64,000 nucleotides of DNA from Echinococcus granulosus (GCF_000524195.1 NW_020170423.1:62001-126000); one strand, 5' to 3'; numbered from the stretch's first letter, positions 23,101 to 35,900 are shown. Translations and numbers: made by a program. Notes: a model not told the origin generated them from the letters alone.

Positions 23101-26100
23101 GTGCAGGAGCGATGATAGGACTTGGTAGTCGTGGCAAGGAGGTGCCGCATGTCGCACAGAATGCTGCGTCAGTGTCAACCGGTCTCGAGGCCAGGCATGT
23201 TGGACAGCTTTGCGACGGTTACAATAAACGCTACTTATGCAATTCAAGTAGTAATTCGCATATTCATAACTCAAAAACAAGGGATTTAAATATCATGAAA
23301 TATTTGCAATGAAAGTAAAACTGTACTCTAGCAATAAATGAGAATAAGCACTCAAGTTGAGAATATACTTAAAAATGTCAACCGCCCTCTGCAAACGATT
23401 AATACGGCATAAATTCACGTTGGGTGATACTTTCTTTGGCTTGTCTCCCTCAACGGAAATTACAGGGAACCGGTCTTGTGCCCATGACTGTAATCAAAAA
23501 AGAAGTATGATTATATTCCTCAAACTGAAGAAGCAGTTTAAATGCATTATGCACAAAGAGCTCATCTGATTACAACGTCCGCTTACAGTTGTCTCCACAG
23601 CCTTGGTGAGTCGGCCTTCAGGTGATTTTGAGATAGATGACTTCCGAACGACATCCTGAATAAAAAAATAAAAATTAACATAAACTTAGTACGACTTAAT
23701 CTCCCAGCTGCAAAAATATACGACCCGATTTTCCTCCTCTAGTGGCAATTGGTGGCGCCAAATTCTGAATCACAAGTAGACTGGGTGATTTTAAAGCAAC
23801 AGAATATAAACAGGGACTCCCTGGTCTAAGGATATCGCCATGTTTATACTTTTTAGCCAAGTAAAATCAAACAAATGTAGTGTCTCATTGGAATGCTAGA
23901 CCATCAGATGTGTACAAAATCGGTTTCAGCTTTGCCAAAAAATGAAGGCTTTGTTTCATTTGCCTTGACACTCTAAAATATTTCTTAGATTTCAAGTCCC
24001 AGATTTGACCATGCCCGCATTAAATACAAAAAACTAGCCAGCCTGATATAAATACAATTTATGCCACTATACCCGAACATAATTAATACGAAAGATTCAT
24101 CCAAATTCTAGTTCATTAAACTTATTTGAAAGCCAGAAGTGCTTTTAACGTCCCAAACACGATAATGTGGAAGAAAAATTGAAAATATTTTTGAATTACA
24201 AGACGAAAAACACAAACTCACCCCAACTTCTTTTGAATTCTTCTCAACTTCCACTTTGTCTAGGAGGAAAAACCCAAGGGGAGACCATCTTACCTTTTTT
24301 TGGAATGGAATTTTCTTGCTTAAAAAGGGTATTAAAAATTTAATTAATTGATGAGATAAATAACCATTTCAATCATATTTAATAGCCTCGGAGATGTTAG
24401 CGCCTGCTAGAACTAAAGCAGACAATTTAGGCAAGGATCTAGATGGGCAATTAAGCTACCTAACATTCTGTTTAAATATATTTTTAATTACACGGACACT
24501 CCAGCCCAATCAATAGCACCCCCACCCCCTGTGTGTTTATAAGTAGCATAGTCTTCCACACTCTTTTGGATTACTCGAATCTCGGGAAAAGCGCTGGATA
24601 CAGCGGGTCTAACCGGGTCAAATAAATGATACAGACCAGCATGCTTTGTCTCTTAAATGAGGAAACGGGAGTGAAAAAGAAGTTGTTTGAGTGCAACCAG
24701 CCTACCCAGCCCTAACTGTAAGCCGGTAATTCATATTCTACCCTAGGATTGTGACTTTATTCATCTCCGGGAAAAACTCGGGTTCCTACAATTTCCTTTT
24801 ATTTTCCGCTCCGAGCTAAAACTCTGGGAATGCAAACGTGTGAAACAACACAGCACAAAAACGCCGGATTAGGCAGGTCAGATTCGACCTAACAAATCAT
24901 TGGGTTTATGGGATAAAAGGCCAAACAAAATCCAAGGAAGGTGTTTCAACCATTGCAATCAAAGTAGAAGCATCTTACCGTACATGAGTTGCGTCGTTCA
25001 TGTTTTTCTCCTAAATTGGGAAGCAAAGGAGTGGATGAATGAGCAGGAAGAGCCAACAGAAATAAGCGAAAGCTACTCCGGGTCACAAAGCGTATATTGA
25101 CAAGGCAGAGGAGGCTACAGAGGACGAGTCACGCGGCCAAAACACATGAGAAGAGTGGTTAACCACTTGTCACGCCTTTAAATCACATAGAGTTGAAGCC
25201 AAACTGTAAAAGCGATTGCTGCGGTCGTGTACACAGCCAGTTTATGAAAGAAAATTCGTGCGTACTCTTTGCAGCAAAGGTTAAATGGTTGGGGACAACC
25301 TCTTAAGACATTCTCTTCTCGAAACAATCGCCTTTCCAATCTGTTAGCGAATGCTTCATCAACATAACACAAGTTTGCAGATCTCACCTGAAGAAGTAAG
25401 GAGGATGAAGACGGGACAGGATCCCTCTTACTAAATTTTGTGATTTCTTGCGTGGCTCTTCGGACTGAGAAAACGACCTTCTTTCGGCTGACTGCCTATC
25501 CCTGGTCGAGGTATATCAAGTAGATGAATTGCAGCAATAACTGTTATTTGACCCTCGACGAGTGAATGACCCATAATGAAAGATGGAGGCTTTCTAAACT
25601 TTCGATTTATCACCAAAGTCAAAGCATTTGAACCACCTCTAAACGGTACGTCTTATCATCGCATCTTTTTTAAATGTAATTTCGGGACCGAGTCAAACTG
25701 CCTACGTAAGGCGAACAGGTCCAAATTACATCCTTGTTGTAAAAGGGTTGAAAGTGAGGAGAAAATATCGGAATGATCAAGTAAGAAGTCGCATGGCGAT
25801 AGATTGCCACACATGTGACGCAAAATACGAAAAAAAGACCAGTCACAGCTTGCATGCCTCTACCAGTTTCAAGTCATTTTAGGGAGCCATGCTAAAGCAA
25901 GCGCGAATTTATTTTTTTGGTCACCCGATAGATTTCAAAGCACATCAAACAAAAGCGGTCACTTCAAGCAGAACAGCATTAAGCAATTCTGACAATTAAT
26001 GCTTGCAAGCAGTAGAATAATTATATGTCTAGTGATTTCATGAGAAAAGAGACTTTACCTTTGTAAAATGCCTATTTGAAAATAAAAGGAGCTCATCTAG

Positions 26101-26930
26101 AGTACGTGGGTTTAAAGAGTAGGGAAGTGTAGTGTTCAAGTTAACGAATCTCTACAAGAATCATTAATAAAATTAGACGCATAAATGTGGTAAGGAACTA
26201 TGCAGATTCACCATTTTTTGGCTTTGGAACCAAATTTGATTTCTTGACATTGGCAATGGGTTTTCGGTGCGGCAATGAACTATGCGGACGAGATACATCT
26301 CTAACAGGTATCTACAAAAAGAGCAAACAAATATAGGATGGTATTCATAAGCATATAGATAAATATCATACAAATCAAACATGAAAGTGCAGAGAAACTA
26401 GCCTTCGTCTTATTGTTTTTCAATTCATCCAAGAAATCATAGTCATCCGATCCGGGACACGGATCATTGCCATCGGCACCCTCGCCTGAAGTTGCCAAAA
26501 CATCGAAGGTCTTCGTTACAACATTGCTTTCCTGATTAGTGTCACTATAAGGACAAACAGATAAAATAATGTTTATTAGCGAAAGCAGGCTGCAGTTAAG
26601 CGATAATGCAGGAAGGATGGTACTGAGACAATGTAAGTAGCCAAAAGAGGGTACCACTAACGGGATGAAAGCTAGCGCCTTGATTGTTTTCGCGCCGGCT
26701 GGGAGGGTGAATGGCCCTCGAAAAAGGTAGGTTGGCCCAGACTGCGGGTGACGAGGCTTCCACGAGGTGGGATCCGGTCTAGATCCATCAATCGTGAAGT
26801 AGACTCGTGCCAACGGTGTGTCAGTGGAGATTTCCACTTGTGTAGAACTATCAATCGAATTTTTGTACTGGCCCTCGACCGGGAGTCGGAGAGGCACTAT
26901 GAGAGGAGCTCTCACATGACCCGCTGGCAT
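20146..26930 (-). CDS. DZANK1: DZANK1-like double zinc ribbon protein, 3' end unresolved
   Basis: Homolog of double zinc ribbon and ankyrin repeat protein 1, linked to cilia in vertebrates. Exons (minus): 26930-26658, 26531-26403, 26311-26212, 24259-24222, 23655-23587, 23487-23369, 23207-22991, 22911-22470, 22209-22006, 21178-21075, 20937-20586, 20405-20290, 20214-20146, all phase-consistent (744 codons). Exon 1 starts MPAGHVRAPLIVPLRLP and holds the N-terminal chitobiase-like fold (YFTIDGSRPDP, GPFTLPAG). Exons 7-8 hold paired CxxC zinc ribbons: CPTC/CATC, CITC/CLVC, CSAC/CLTC, CRIC/CDWC, CPKC/CSQC. Exon 9 has STQTVGLFY and exon 10 EPRMGK, both DZANK1-like. Exons 11-13 are Ser-rich and less certain. 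After 20146 there is a good GTAAGG donor, but no ankyrin exon was found; reading on without splicing gives 22 codons and a stop ending at 20077. The intron after exon 2 appears to be GC-AG. Confidence 0.9.
26312..26402 (-). other. Probable GC-AG intron of DZANK1
   Basis: Between exons 26531-26403 and 26311-26212 the only donor that keeps frame is AAG followed by GCTAGT. The acceptor is a clear pyrimidine run ending TTGTAG. The nearby GT donor would create an immediate stop after joining. GC-AG introns are a known minority class. Confidence 0.6.
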
Positions 26931-27237
26931 GTCGTGAAAAAAATCTGTAACGAAAAGGCAATAACGGACAGCTATGGCGTGAAGATACGTGGCAGTATCA
27001 GCAAATCTGTGGCCTGCATGAATGTATTTGTAAACGGCATTCACATTCCAGAAATACGTCAAACTCAACGTTAATAAGAAAACATGTCACCATTATTCAC
27101 AGGTAATTCAACGTCAAATACTAATACGACCTCATAAGAGGAGAGGCAACATTCGTTTACAGAGGCAAGGAGATGAAAGAATAAACAAAACCCCAAAACA
27201 CCCAACATTAAAGACAATAAAAAGGGTATAAAGTACA

Positions 27238-27243
27238 TTTATT
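27238..27243 (-). terminator. Polyadenylation signal of parkin (AATAAA)
   Basis: A perfect AATAAA on the minus strand, about 55 nt after the parkin stop codon, at the usual place for 3' end formation. Cleavage shortly after it would leave roughly 300 bp before the DZANK1 start codon. Confidence 0.8.
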
Positions 27244-27298
27244 TTCAAAAAATAGTCTAGAGTAGTATCTTATGAAGTACAAATAATTTGGATATTGA

Positions 27299-28492
27299 CT
27301 AGAACCAATGATTCGCTTGACAAGTTCTGGACCAAGGGGAGTGACATATCCAGCACCATTCGAAACCACAAACAGTGCACACCATGTGATTACAACCGCC
27401 ATCTTTATTGGTCTGACTGCAACACCGAGGGCAGCTCTTACAGGTCACTGCAATGAGAGAGGAAGTTGCCAAATCCGAAGAGTCTAACTGGACACCACTC
27501 CAAGTACCAAATATTCCACAACGAGTAATCTGGTCAAGCAGTGATCGCTCTGTAGTTGCTTTACCTTGTCTACATGTGCATCGAGAGGGGTTACCTTCAC
27601 CGGAGACAATACTGCGACAATTGGAACAAAATTCCACTCCACAGCCGTATGGCTCCTCACAAGTGACCCAGGCGTTCTGAGCTTTGTCATCTGGTCTTTC
27701 CCAAAAAGTTCCACAATTGGGACAAGATAAACAACCTTCTGTGTAGCAGAAGAGTTTAGCGGCGAACTCCTTGTAGCGGGAGTAGAACACTTTACCTAGA
27801 ATACGAAAAAGATGGGTATCCGAAATGTAAGACACCGGGCATCCAAGCGGACAAGGAAGAGTATAACCGATGTCAGAAATTAGCACGTATCTGGCGTCGG
27901 ATAGGTAGCTTTCAGCATAAGTGCGAAAGCAGTCAAGGCAGAGGATGTGGCCACGGTTTTCACAAAACTTAACCACGATGTCGCTGGCTTTGCTGCAGCA
28001 CGCAACGCATAACAAGTGGTCGAAGTTTCTAAAAACTTGTTTCAGGAAAATGGTTGGACTGTGGGTTACATCCTTTGAGCAGTTGATTGAAACTTTGGCG
28101 GAGGTGTTGTTGCATTCTTTGCAGGTGCCACTTACTGCTTGAATCTCAGGGTTGGCAATATCAGACAAAACTTCGAAGTTGGGAGAAGCACATTTGTCAC
28201 AAACAGTGGTAAATACAGCGGGAGTCACATTATCACAGTGATAGCAGAGAACGTAGCAGTTGTTGATAGTGGAGTGTGGAAGAACATCAATGGAAGCATC
28301 ATCAGATATCAAGAAAGCAAAATTAGAAACTCCGTCCCAATCACTCAGTTGAACGCCTTGGTGGGCAAGAAAGTGGGTATGGGGATCGCAATCAAGCTTC
28401 GAGCAGACGAGCTGTTTGAGAAACAGTATGCTCCAACCTTCGTTTACATGCAGTGACACAGACTTGTCATTAAAACGAAAGACCACGGGCAT
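27299..28492 (-). CDS. PRKN: Parkin, RBR-type E3 ubiquitin ligase (single exon)
   Basis: E3 ubiquitin ligase that, with PINK1, marks damaged mitochondria for removal. One uninterrupted frame of 397 codons carries the whole architecture: ubiquitin-like domain (residues 1-75), RING0 (CYHCDN onward), RING1 (SKASDIVVKFCENRGHILCLDCF region, with LPCPLGCP), IBR (SCPNCG, CGVEFCSNC) and RING2 (SCPRCCSQTNKDGGCNHMVC). The catalytic cysteine of the DGGC motif is about residue 367. Ser67 in the UBL (DDASID) aligns with the PINK1-phosphorylated Ser65 of human parkin. The C terminus ends NHWF, two residues short of the vertebrate end. Start chosen at MPVVFRF because it aligns with the UBL start; an in-frame ATG 19 codons upstream exists. 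It is shorter than human parkin (465) mainly in the UBL-RING0 linker. No intron is needed, unlike its neighbours. Confidence 0.96.
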   Translation of the reverse strand: MPVVFRFNDKSVSLHVNEGWSILFLKQLVCSKLDCDPHTHFLAHQGVQLSDWDGVSNFAFLISDDASIDVLPHSTINNCYVLCYHCDNVTPAVFTTVCDKCASPNFEVLSDIANPEIQAVSGTCKECNNTSAKVSINCSKDVTHSPTIFLKQVFRNFDHLLCVACCSKASDIVVKFCENRGHILCLDCFRTYAESYLSDARYVLISDIGYTLPCPLGCPVSYISDTHLFRILGKVFYSRYKEFAAKLFCYTEGCLSCPNCGTFWERPDDKAQNAWVTCEEPYGCGVEFCSNCRSIVSGEGNPSRCTCRQGKATTERSLLDQITRCGIFGTWSGVQLDSSDLATSSLIAVTCKSCPRCCSQTNKDGGCNHMVCTVCGFEWCWICHSPWSRTCQANHWF

Positions 28493-28901
28493 TGTAGAGA
28501 TATACATTAAGCTAAATAAATTTAACTGCAATAAGTGATGAGCCAGCATGATTCAAAAAATGGAGTTTGCGTAGCAAATTAACATGTCAAAATAAATTGT
28601 AATATGCTAAACAAAACAGACTACAGCATTCTATAAGGCATCCTTTAGCACACTAATATAATTGGCATTGTATAATAAGGGCTCAAAACCCAACTTAAAG
28701 TGAACAATCGGATGTGAGAGCAAAAAATCCATGAGAACAACTACCCCTGTGGCATAACAATGAGCAATGAGCGTGGGAATGAACTCAGACATATTGAAGC
28801 TCTTACCTATTTAGCAACAACTGTACACACCGGTTAATAAAACATCATTGGAATTTGACAGACTGAGATCTGTTTACACACAACGGCGCGCAAACGCACA
28901 C

Positions 28902-29001
28902 NNNNNNNNNNNNNNNNNNNNNNNNNNNNNNNNNNNNNNNNNNNNNNNNNNNNNNNNNNNNNNNNNNNNNNNNNNNNNNNNNNNNNNNNNNNNNNNNNNN
29001 N
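28902..29001. other. Assembly gap (100 N)
   Basis: Exactly 100 N, a scaffold gap of unknown true size in non-coding DNA upstream of parkin. The left flank is CA/CG-rich (caaacgcacac), suggesting that a simple repeat broke the assembly. Confidence 0.99.
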
Positions 29002-31887
29002 TAATTTAAACCAATCAGATGATAGTTGAACTGCTTGTAGGTCGAGTAAATTAGCAAAAATGTGCCATTTATTCATTTCGTAAAACCAGTTAAAATTCGA
29101 GGAAACCTCATTTTATGACACAGCAGGCATGCCTTTTATTACATTATGATATAAAGTTTGCAAACTTGTTAGGCTACTTATAAAAACAGCACGACGGATC
29201 GATTGAAACATATGGACTGAGGTATTGTCAAGATGAGAATGAGACAGTATATTCAGTCATAAGTACTGACCCTTAGAGCGGTTGTCGCATTTCTGGTCGA
29301 AATGAATGTGGTCGCAAAATTAATCAGTTCCCTCAAGAAAAACTCGTCCTCAAATAGGTGAGTTTCTCCCTCAGCAAAATTTTTCGGTAATTGACTTGTC
29401 GATAGGTTGGCATATAAGGTTTCCATAGAGCATATATTCTTGTTAAATGAGAAATAGCTTCCGCTCTCCACCTATTCAGATTGAAGCACTTGTTGACACC
29501 TATAAATGTAGTTCTGGCCACTTTAATTTGAACGTAGGGGCTTGCGATGGACAAATGTGTAAATATGAGTTTATTGTAAAAGGATCTTCAATTTCATTAT
29601 TCCCACAACTAGACACGTCCGTGTATGTTCATATGTTAAAAGAGGAATGTCTCGCTGATTTGCGTACGTATTTATGCAGATACTTTGCCATACATAGCAA
29701 GTTCTAGTGTCCTAAATTATTTGCAAAACCGGTATTTAAGATTCCAACTAACTAGTTGTTTTTTCGTACTACTAACCTTATTAACTAATTGCTTGATATG
29801 AATCGAATATTTCGAAGGCTGTGTAAAACCGGAGGGCGATCTGCAAAGTTTAAGTATCACTAATTAAGTTGTAATAAGCAGGACGATCTTAATGGTCAAT
29901 TAGCTTTTATGACCTCCCACATCTATTTAAAGTACAGCTTTAACTTGTGGTAGATAAGTGGGTGAATCTTCCGTCTAGCAGCCTAAATTATGATAAATAT
30001 CAACCAGGTTCTAGATGCGAAGAAGACTGGAAAAGAAAGTCAAACAAACAAGATATAGCTCGTCTCCTCTTCGGACTTTTTGGTTGAAAACACCTCTCGA
30101 ATCAAATAGTCAGGCAATATCACCATTAGTTGGCTTACCTAAAAGAGGGTCATTCCGCAATCTCACCGCAATCTTGGATGGATACTTTAATGCCTAGTGC
30201 TGGTTTGATTATATATCCGTAAAATGTTTTCATCAATGCCATTCAAAACAGCTAATCAGTAAGACTGAATTGACATTTCTTCTTCCCTTTTTTGAAGGTA
30301 ACCAAGGTATAAGACACTTAAAGTAATTTATTATCAAACGCCTATTGATTTAGAAGTTGTTGTACACAAGAAAAGTTGAAATCCCATTTCCATGTATATG
30401 TCCCTTCTGCCTACCACGGCATTTACCTCAAAGCGAGGAGAACAAAGCCAGCAATAACACATGACAACGCTCACCGGATGCGAATGCATATGGTCACGCT
30501 AGGAATTTCAATTAAAGTTTCAAGGGACAGTCAAAACTGCTTTTCCTCAACCTCCATCCAGTCGGTATCATCTTAATGTCTGTTATAAATCACCATTTTA
30601 CCTCCTTTGTGCAAATTTTTCCACCCAGGAGGTGGTGGTACTAGTCTCTAGCGTTTGGATTTCGATGCGGTGTGTATTCCATATAGCGATGGGAGCATGG
30701 CGTACATTATCGAAGGGGTAATGGCATTACCTACCATTCTTCCCACTTACCATGATAAAGCTACACTATTTTTTAACTGAAGAAATTTTGACTCATTTTG
30801 GGCTCCACTGAATACCTCATTTCACCGAGAAGGCTTCTCATTTAACCCACGCACTTCCTTTAATAACTACTGCCGACACGAACTACCCTCTTTGCATAAA
30901 TTATACTTTTACATAAGCCTTCAGGCAATGCAATTATAAGGAATGGCATGTCGCGAGTCACGCTGGCTATAGCTGGAAATCTCAAGGAAAAAGCTTTTAA
31001 CAATTTGGCAAGAACGAAGAAATCTACTGTCTCAAAATTAGTCAGTGTGGAGCTCAAAGCTTTCATCTCAAAACCAAGAAAGTTTTGATTAAAAAAACTT
31101 CCTCCACAAAGCGGTATATTGGGACAGAGTCTAATAAATCATTCCATGTGTCTTCAAGGAGGTACAATGAATTAAGACCATAAGACTATCGCTTTGCATT
31201 TCACATTCTTTTAACTGTTGTGGGACTCGTTTCCTTTTTGTAATGAAAGGTAAATAATGTTCGTTTAATTCGAAAAGTGGTTTACACAATTTCGAGTGTT
31301 TATCACAAACACAAGTGGTTATTCGAAATGCATTAGCAAGGGGTAATTAGAGGGTCGTATTCACCCTACGACATGTTATACGTCTGGTGTGACAGCATGC
31401 ATTCGGGTGAATGTTGCATCCTCCAGATGCCGTTGGGTGATAGGACCTCTCGGATCCACCATTAAATCACAGCAAACAGTTGCTTTTGCCGTTTTCTTGT
31501 AACTAGGATATATCACGTCAACTAGGAGGAAAAAGCTGAATGCAACATACTGGTGGAGTAATAGTGATTTAATCTTTTCTTTTTCAGAGCTCAAAGTTAA
31601 TTGACCCTTCTGACTACTATCGACTGATTTAAGTTGGAAAATTCCTTTTAACCTGAGACGTGAAAACTTCGGAGAGGTGGAAAGTTGAAACACCTATGCA
31701 GCACCTCGCTTTTTTTTCCCATATGAGTGTTTCAATGTCCTTCAACAATGTTGCCAAAATCTCGGTCATTTACTTTTCACCAGCTCCTAATTTATGCTCA
31801 AACTTATAGACATCCAAATCTGGCGTCCTAAGGCTCCCCTGAAGGCGAGAAAACAAAACACTAGGACAAAATATCATTGTCGATGTA

Positions 31888-32010
31888 TAGAAGATCTGGG
31901 GGCTACTTGCATGACCTGGGGGCCAGTCCACCCGGTGAAGGTGCAATGGCGGAGCACCTAAGCATCTGAGTAACTAAAAAGTAGAGTTAAACAAACAACT
32001 AAAGTGGTAC
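31888..32010 (+). repeat. Repeat family 3, copy 1
   Basis: Direct-orientation partner of about 32648-32765. Shared ordered blocks: ATTG-CGATG-AG, a GGGGGC-CT block, CAA-GGCGGAGC and, most clearly, GAGTTAAACAAACAA. The similarity is diverged but collinear. Class unknown. Confidence 0.6.
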
Positions 32011-32647
32011 AGAGCCCCCCTTCTCTTTTGAGCTTCATCTCTGGCGTTCCATCTAGTCAGCCGCTCACGTTGGCCATCACAACGGGGTCGATGCTGTAAG
32101 GCGAAACACCTACGAACGAACCCTGCCTGCAGCTGGAATGATGTCGCACTGATCCATCCTACCCAATCCAATGAATCTGGAGTTTTGTCCTGTCCGGGAA
32201 CTGTGCAGGGAGAAGAGGGAATGTGTTGGCCACATGATCTTGGGAACAAGATTCCTTGGCCATTCCTCCTTCCCGTTTTGTTCTTACTTCAGTACTGCCC
32301 AGCCATAACTACCCAGATTTTACCCAGCGAGTGGAGTGGTGGCGGAGGTGTAGCGTGTTCACTTGATTGCAATCTTTAAACGGATACCGCAGACAGCTCC
32401 TTAACCAACTTTTTCAGATGGCTCACAGCTAGTGTAGCTTCAATTGGTAATGACTTACCTGCAGAACAGAGGGCTAGGGTAGTTACCGAAGGCTGACATC
32501 GTTTTCAACCCCTCCGTTGGGAGTCGTCATAGTTTCTTCCATTCTTATCATATGCTCTTCTTCCGTCATGCTTTACGATTGAGTTCACTTGCCACTGGCA
32601 GAAATGTTGCTGTCCGAGACCAATATGCATTGCCGACGCACAGGAGG

Positions 32648-32765
32648 ACTGGGGGGCCTGTTGCCACGGCACGGAGGCTATCCCGCTCAGCGGAAGTACA
32701 AGGGCGGAGCTTTAAGTGTCCACGAAACCAAAACCGAGAGTTAAACAAACAATCAAGGCACTGCA
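32648..32765 (+). repeat. Repeat family 3, copy 2
   Basis: Second copy, about 760 bp downstream of the first in the same orientation. It carries the same GGCGGAGC and GAGTTAAACAAACAA blocks at matching spacing. A local duplication or two insertions of one element are both possible. Confidence 0.6.
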
Positions 32766-32898
32766 CCAACGTGTAGAGGTAAGGCTCTCTGGATACCCTA
32801 GTGAAATGACCAAGTGAATTGGGCAAGTAGAGCCTCCCTAGCATTGCGTAAACTTCTACATAGGTGATTTATTTAAACCTGACATCTCCACCTAGCTT

Positions 32899-32918
32899 CG
32901 AGAGAGAGAGAGAGAGAG
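32899..32918. repeat. Short (GA)n run
   Basis: About 20 bp of pure GA dinucleotide in non-coding DNA. Confidence 0.9.
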
Positions 32919-35900
32919 CAAAAGCGACTGTGGTCAAAATAAAACCACTTAATTATCCTCCTAATTTATTAGGTCATCATTTTGCCTGCTGTCGCTTTCT
33001 GACAGCTTCGACTAGACACATTCGACGGGATGCAGAGTTAATGCATTCAGGTACAAATTAGGCTGAGGACAAAAGAATGTGAGAGTCACTAAAATATTCA
33101 TAAAATCTTTCCCAAAAAGGCGACGGTTTCTAATTAAGAATAACCTAGTCTCATGTTTTTTTGACCCATACTCTGACGGCGTTCCTATTTAGTTAGGAAG
33201 GCAAAAAAAATGTCTTGGAGGAGGCACTACACCCTATGGAATAGGGAAAAATATTGCAGTTATTTCAAAAGTCAACTTTAATATGAAAACCTGTAATTGT
33301 GATGGATATTTTAACCCAACTCTTCCCTTGTCATCTTTAAAGGTCACAACTGTGGTGCGTTGGTAGGTGGATTTACTGCATCAGGCAGTACAGCTATCAT
33401 TCAAATCGTACTGCAAATGAAGGTGATAAAAGTTACCAACCTCATCATAAAATGTTGATCAAACAGGAGGAAGTTAATCATCCACCTCTGAGGAGTTTGA
33501 CAACCTTCGGTTTCAGTGCATTTAAATGGCATTAGAGGTCTCGCTGCCTGTGGTAGGTAAGGCGGAAATCCGCGCTGCTACACCGAAAAATGCTGAAACT
33601 GGTAAATCTCCCTTTTAAGCGAATCCCCTTTTTTGGATGCGATTTGTGAAAACGTAATGTTTGCATTAATCAGACAGCGGAAGAATGTGTCTGCATTAAG
33701 GGATCTGGGGCCTGGGATGGAGGAGGGCGAGAGGCCGATGGACGGGGGATGGAGGGTGGGATGAGGGGACTACGAATGTGTATTAGCAAGAAATTTAAAT
33801 CACTACTCACAACTGGAGTGCGGATCATAACGCTGACTCATTTTGTGATTTTTGCTGCTCTTTAATCACATCTACAGACATGGGGACAAATAAGGTATTC
33901 AACGCTGGTATCTCCCTCCACAACTTTCCTATAATCCGGTAATTTTTATCAAGAAAAAGAGAACTTTTAATACCAGATATGGCTAGTATGCTCAAGTGAG
34001 TCTCGACACCACTTAGCCTTCATAAAAGATTTAAGTTAGTCCCTCATAATCTTGGCTTTGTTGTCCACCACCAACCTTGACCTTGAAATTAACCAATCGC
34101 TGCGGTCAAAATTATGCGGTTTTGATGTTTAGATTCCGAGTTCACTCATGCCTATGAATAATACAAACTTTGTTTGATGTAGTTATTAGTGTCCGAAGTT
34201 ATTGCTATATCCGCTATAAAGCCTACTAACACAGAGGTGGAGTCCATTATGCGTGTAAGGAAGAACTGAAGGGCACAAGGCATGGCTAAAAAGTTTTACC
34301 GTCAAGAGGGTTGTTAAAAAACAACTCACCCGGTGAGGAATCCACTCACGGAAACAACACTTTACTAATTTCCCTTCTTGACGAGATCTTTGTATTCGGC
34401 TATCCACATGGTTACTCCATAGCTGTAAAGGCTGATTAGGAGTTCTGACTACCACATCTTCTAAAGTGACGAGCTATATCAGACTGACAACCAATTAATG
34501 ACCAGCTTATTCCGCACATAAGCCGCTTTTTGAGGTGAAATTTGTCTACTGATAACATTGGACAAAGGGAGGTATCCACTATTAAGAGCACGATGCCTTC
34601 TGGGGCATATCGTAGCCATGTCTTCAAGGTTGCTATTTATTCCATGATTCCTAGTCCAACCTCATCAGCTGTCAAAGTGATAAAGTGACATAAAAGGCCA
34701 CAACAATGGCGTTTCTGTGGTAAATCTTTATAGAATTAGGCGTTCATGATAAGTATCTTTTCTCTTTGACCAATTGATTGGGTAATCCATCCACAAAATC
34801 AGTGTTTTTCTGTAATTAACATTGAGCGCCCCGACCGCCGACCTCCCAGCTATCCCAGACACGGTAATAAGGCATATCATAAAGTGGGAGGGCTGAGTAG
34901 CTGTAGGCATGGCAGCATGCCTACGCTGCCAAGAGGATAGCGTTAACCATGGCGACTCGGAGACCCCTCGCAGTTAAGTACTCATTAGTTCACTGCATGC
35001 CTATGACTTAAATTTAACCTGTTTGGTTTTACGCTAATGAATTACAACTCAAAGTATTTACGTTGGCCAAAATTTCGTAAAAATTTTGTCAGGGGATAAA
35101 CGCTACTCATTTGCTGCTTAAGTAGCACTAAGTCGTTTCAATTTTCGCACTAAGCATTTTAGCAGCACTTTTAGGTAAATTTTATAAATCCTAAAGTGGT
35201 TTTTGCCACTACTTTTCATCATTTTTGAAACAAATCGTTTACTTTAAGGGGTTTTTATTTAATTGGGAAAGTTATGCCTCACTTGTTTATGAAACTATTA
35301 AAAGATTAAAAGCGCTTTTTTAAAAATTCTAATGACATTTTTTGTAAGTACATTATAGTTTCTGTAATTATCTGTCCATGGACTTCATCAAACTCTTCAA
35401 AAACATCGAAATTGGACCTTTAGACGTATTAAATACCCACCCGCACACTCACGCAGAGACGTAGCTGATAACAAAGACTTTGCATATCGAAATGATCCCT
35501 CAAAGCCAACATCTCGAGTCATCATGTCCCCGAATCAATGACATTAGCCTCCAGCATGGCCCACACATTTTAATCCTGTGATATGAAGTAGAGAAATTTA
35601 AAATATACAGACTAATGCTTGCTATGCTCAAGAAAAGCTCTCCAAAGCCGTTGTGGGAAGTGATAGACACAAAATATTTCACTTTACCGAGTGGTGAAGT
35701 CGAGGTGCAGGCTTACGTACCCTTAGAGCCTCATCTATGCGCTGTAGTAAACTGACATCTAACCAAGTGAATGCTTCGGTCTCTGCACCACCAAGAGGTC
35801 CTTTAAAGATGGCTCCGCGTGCCCACGGTGGTGGCAGCGCTAATGGGACGCAATTCATGTAAACAAAAATTTAAACCCCGTCAGACGAGTCATTAAATTT

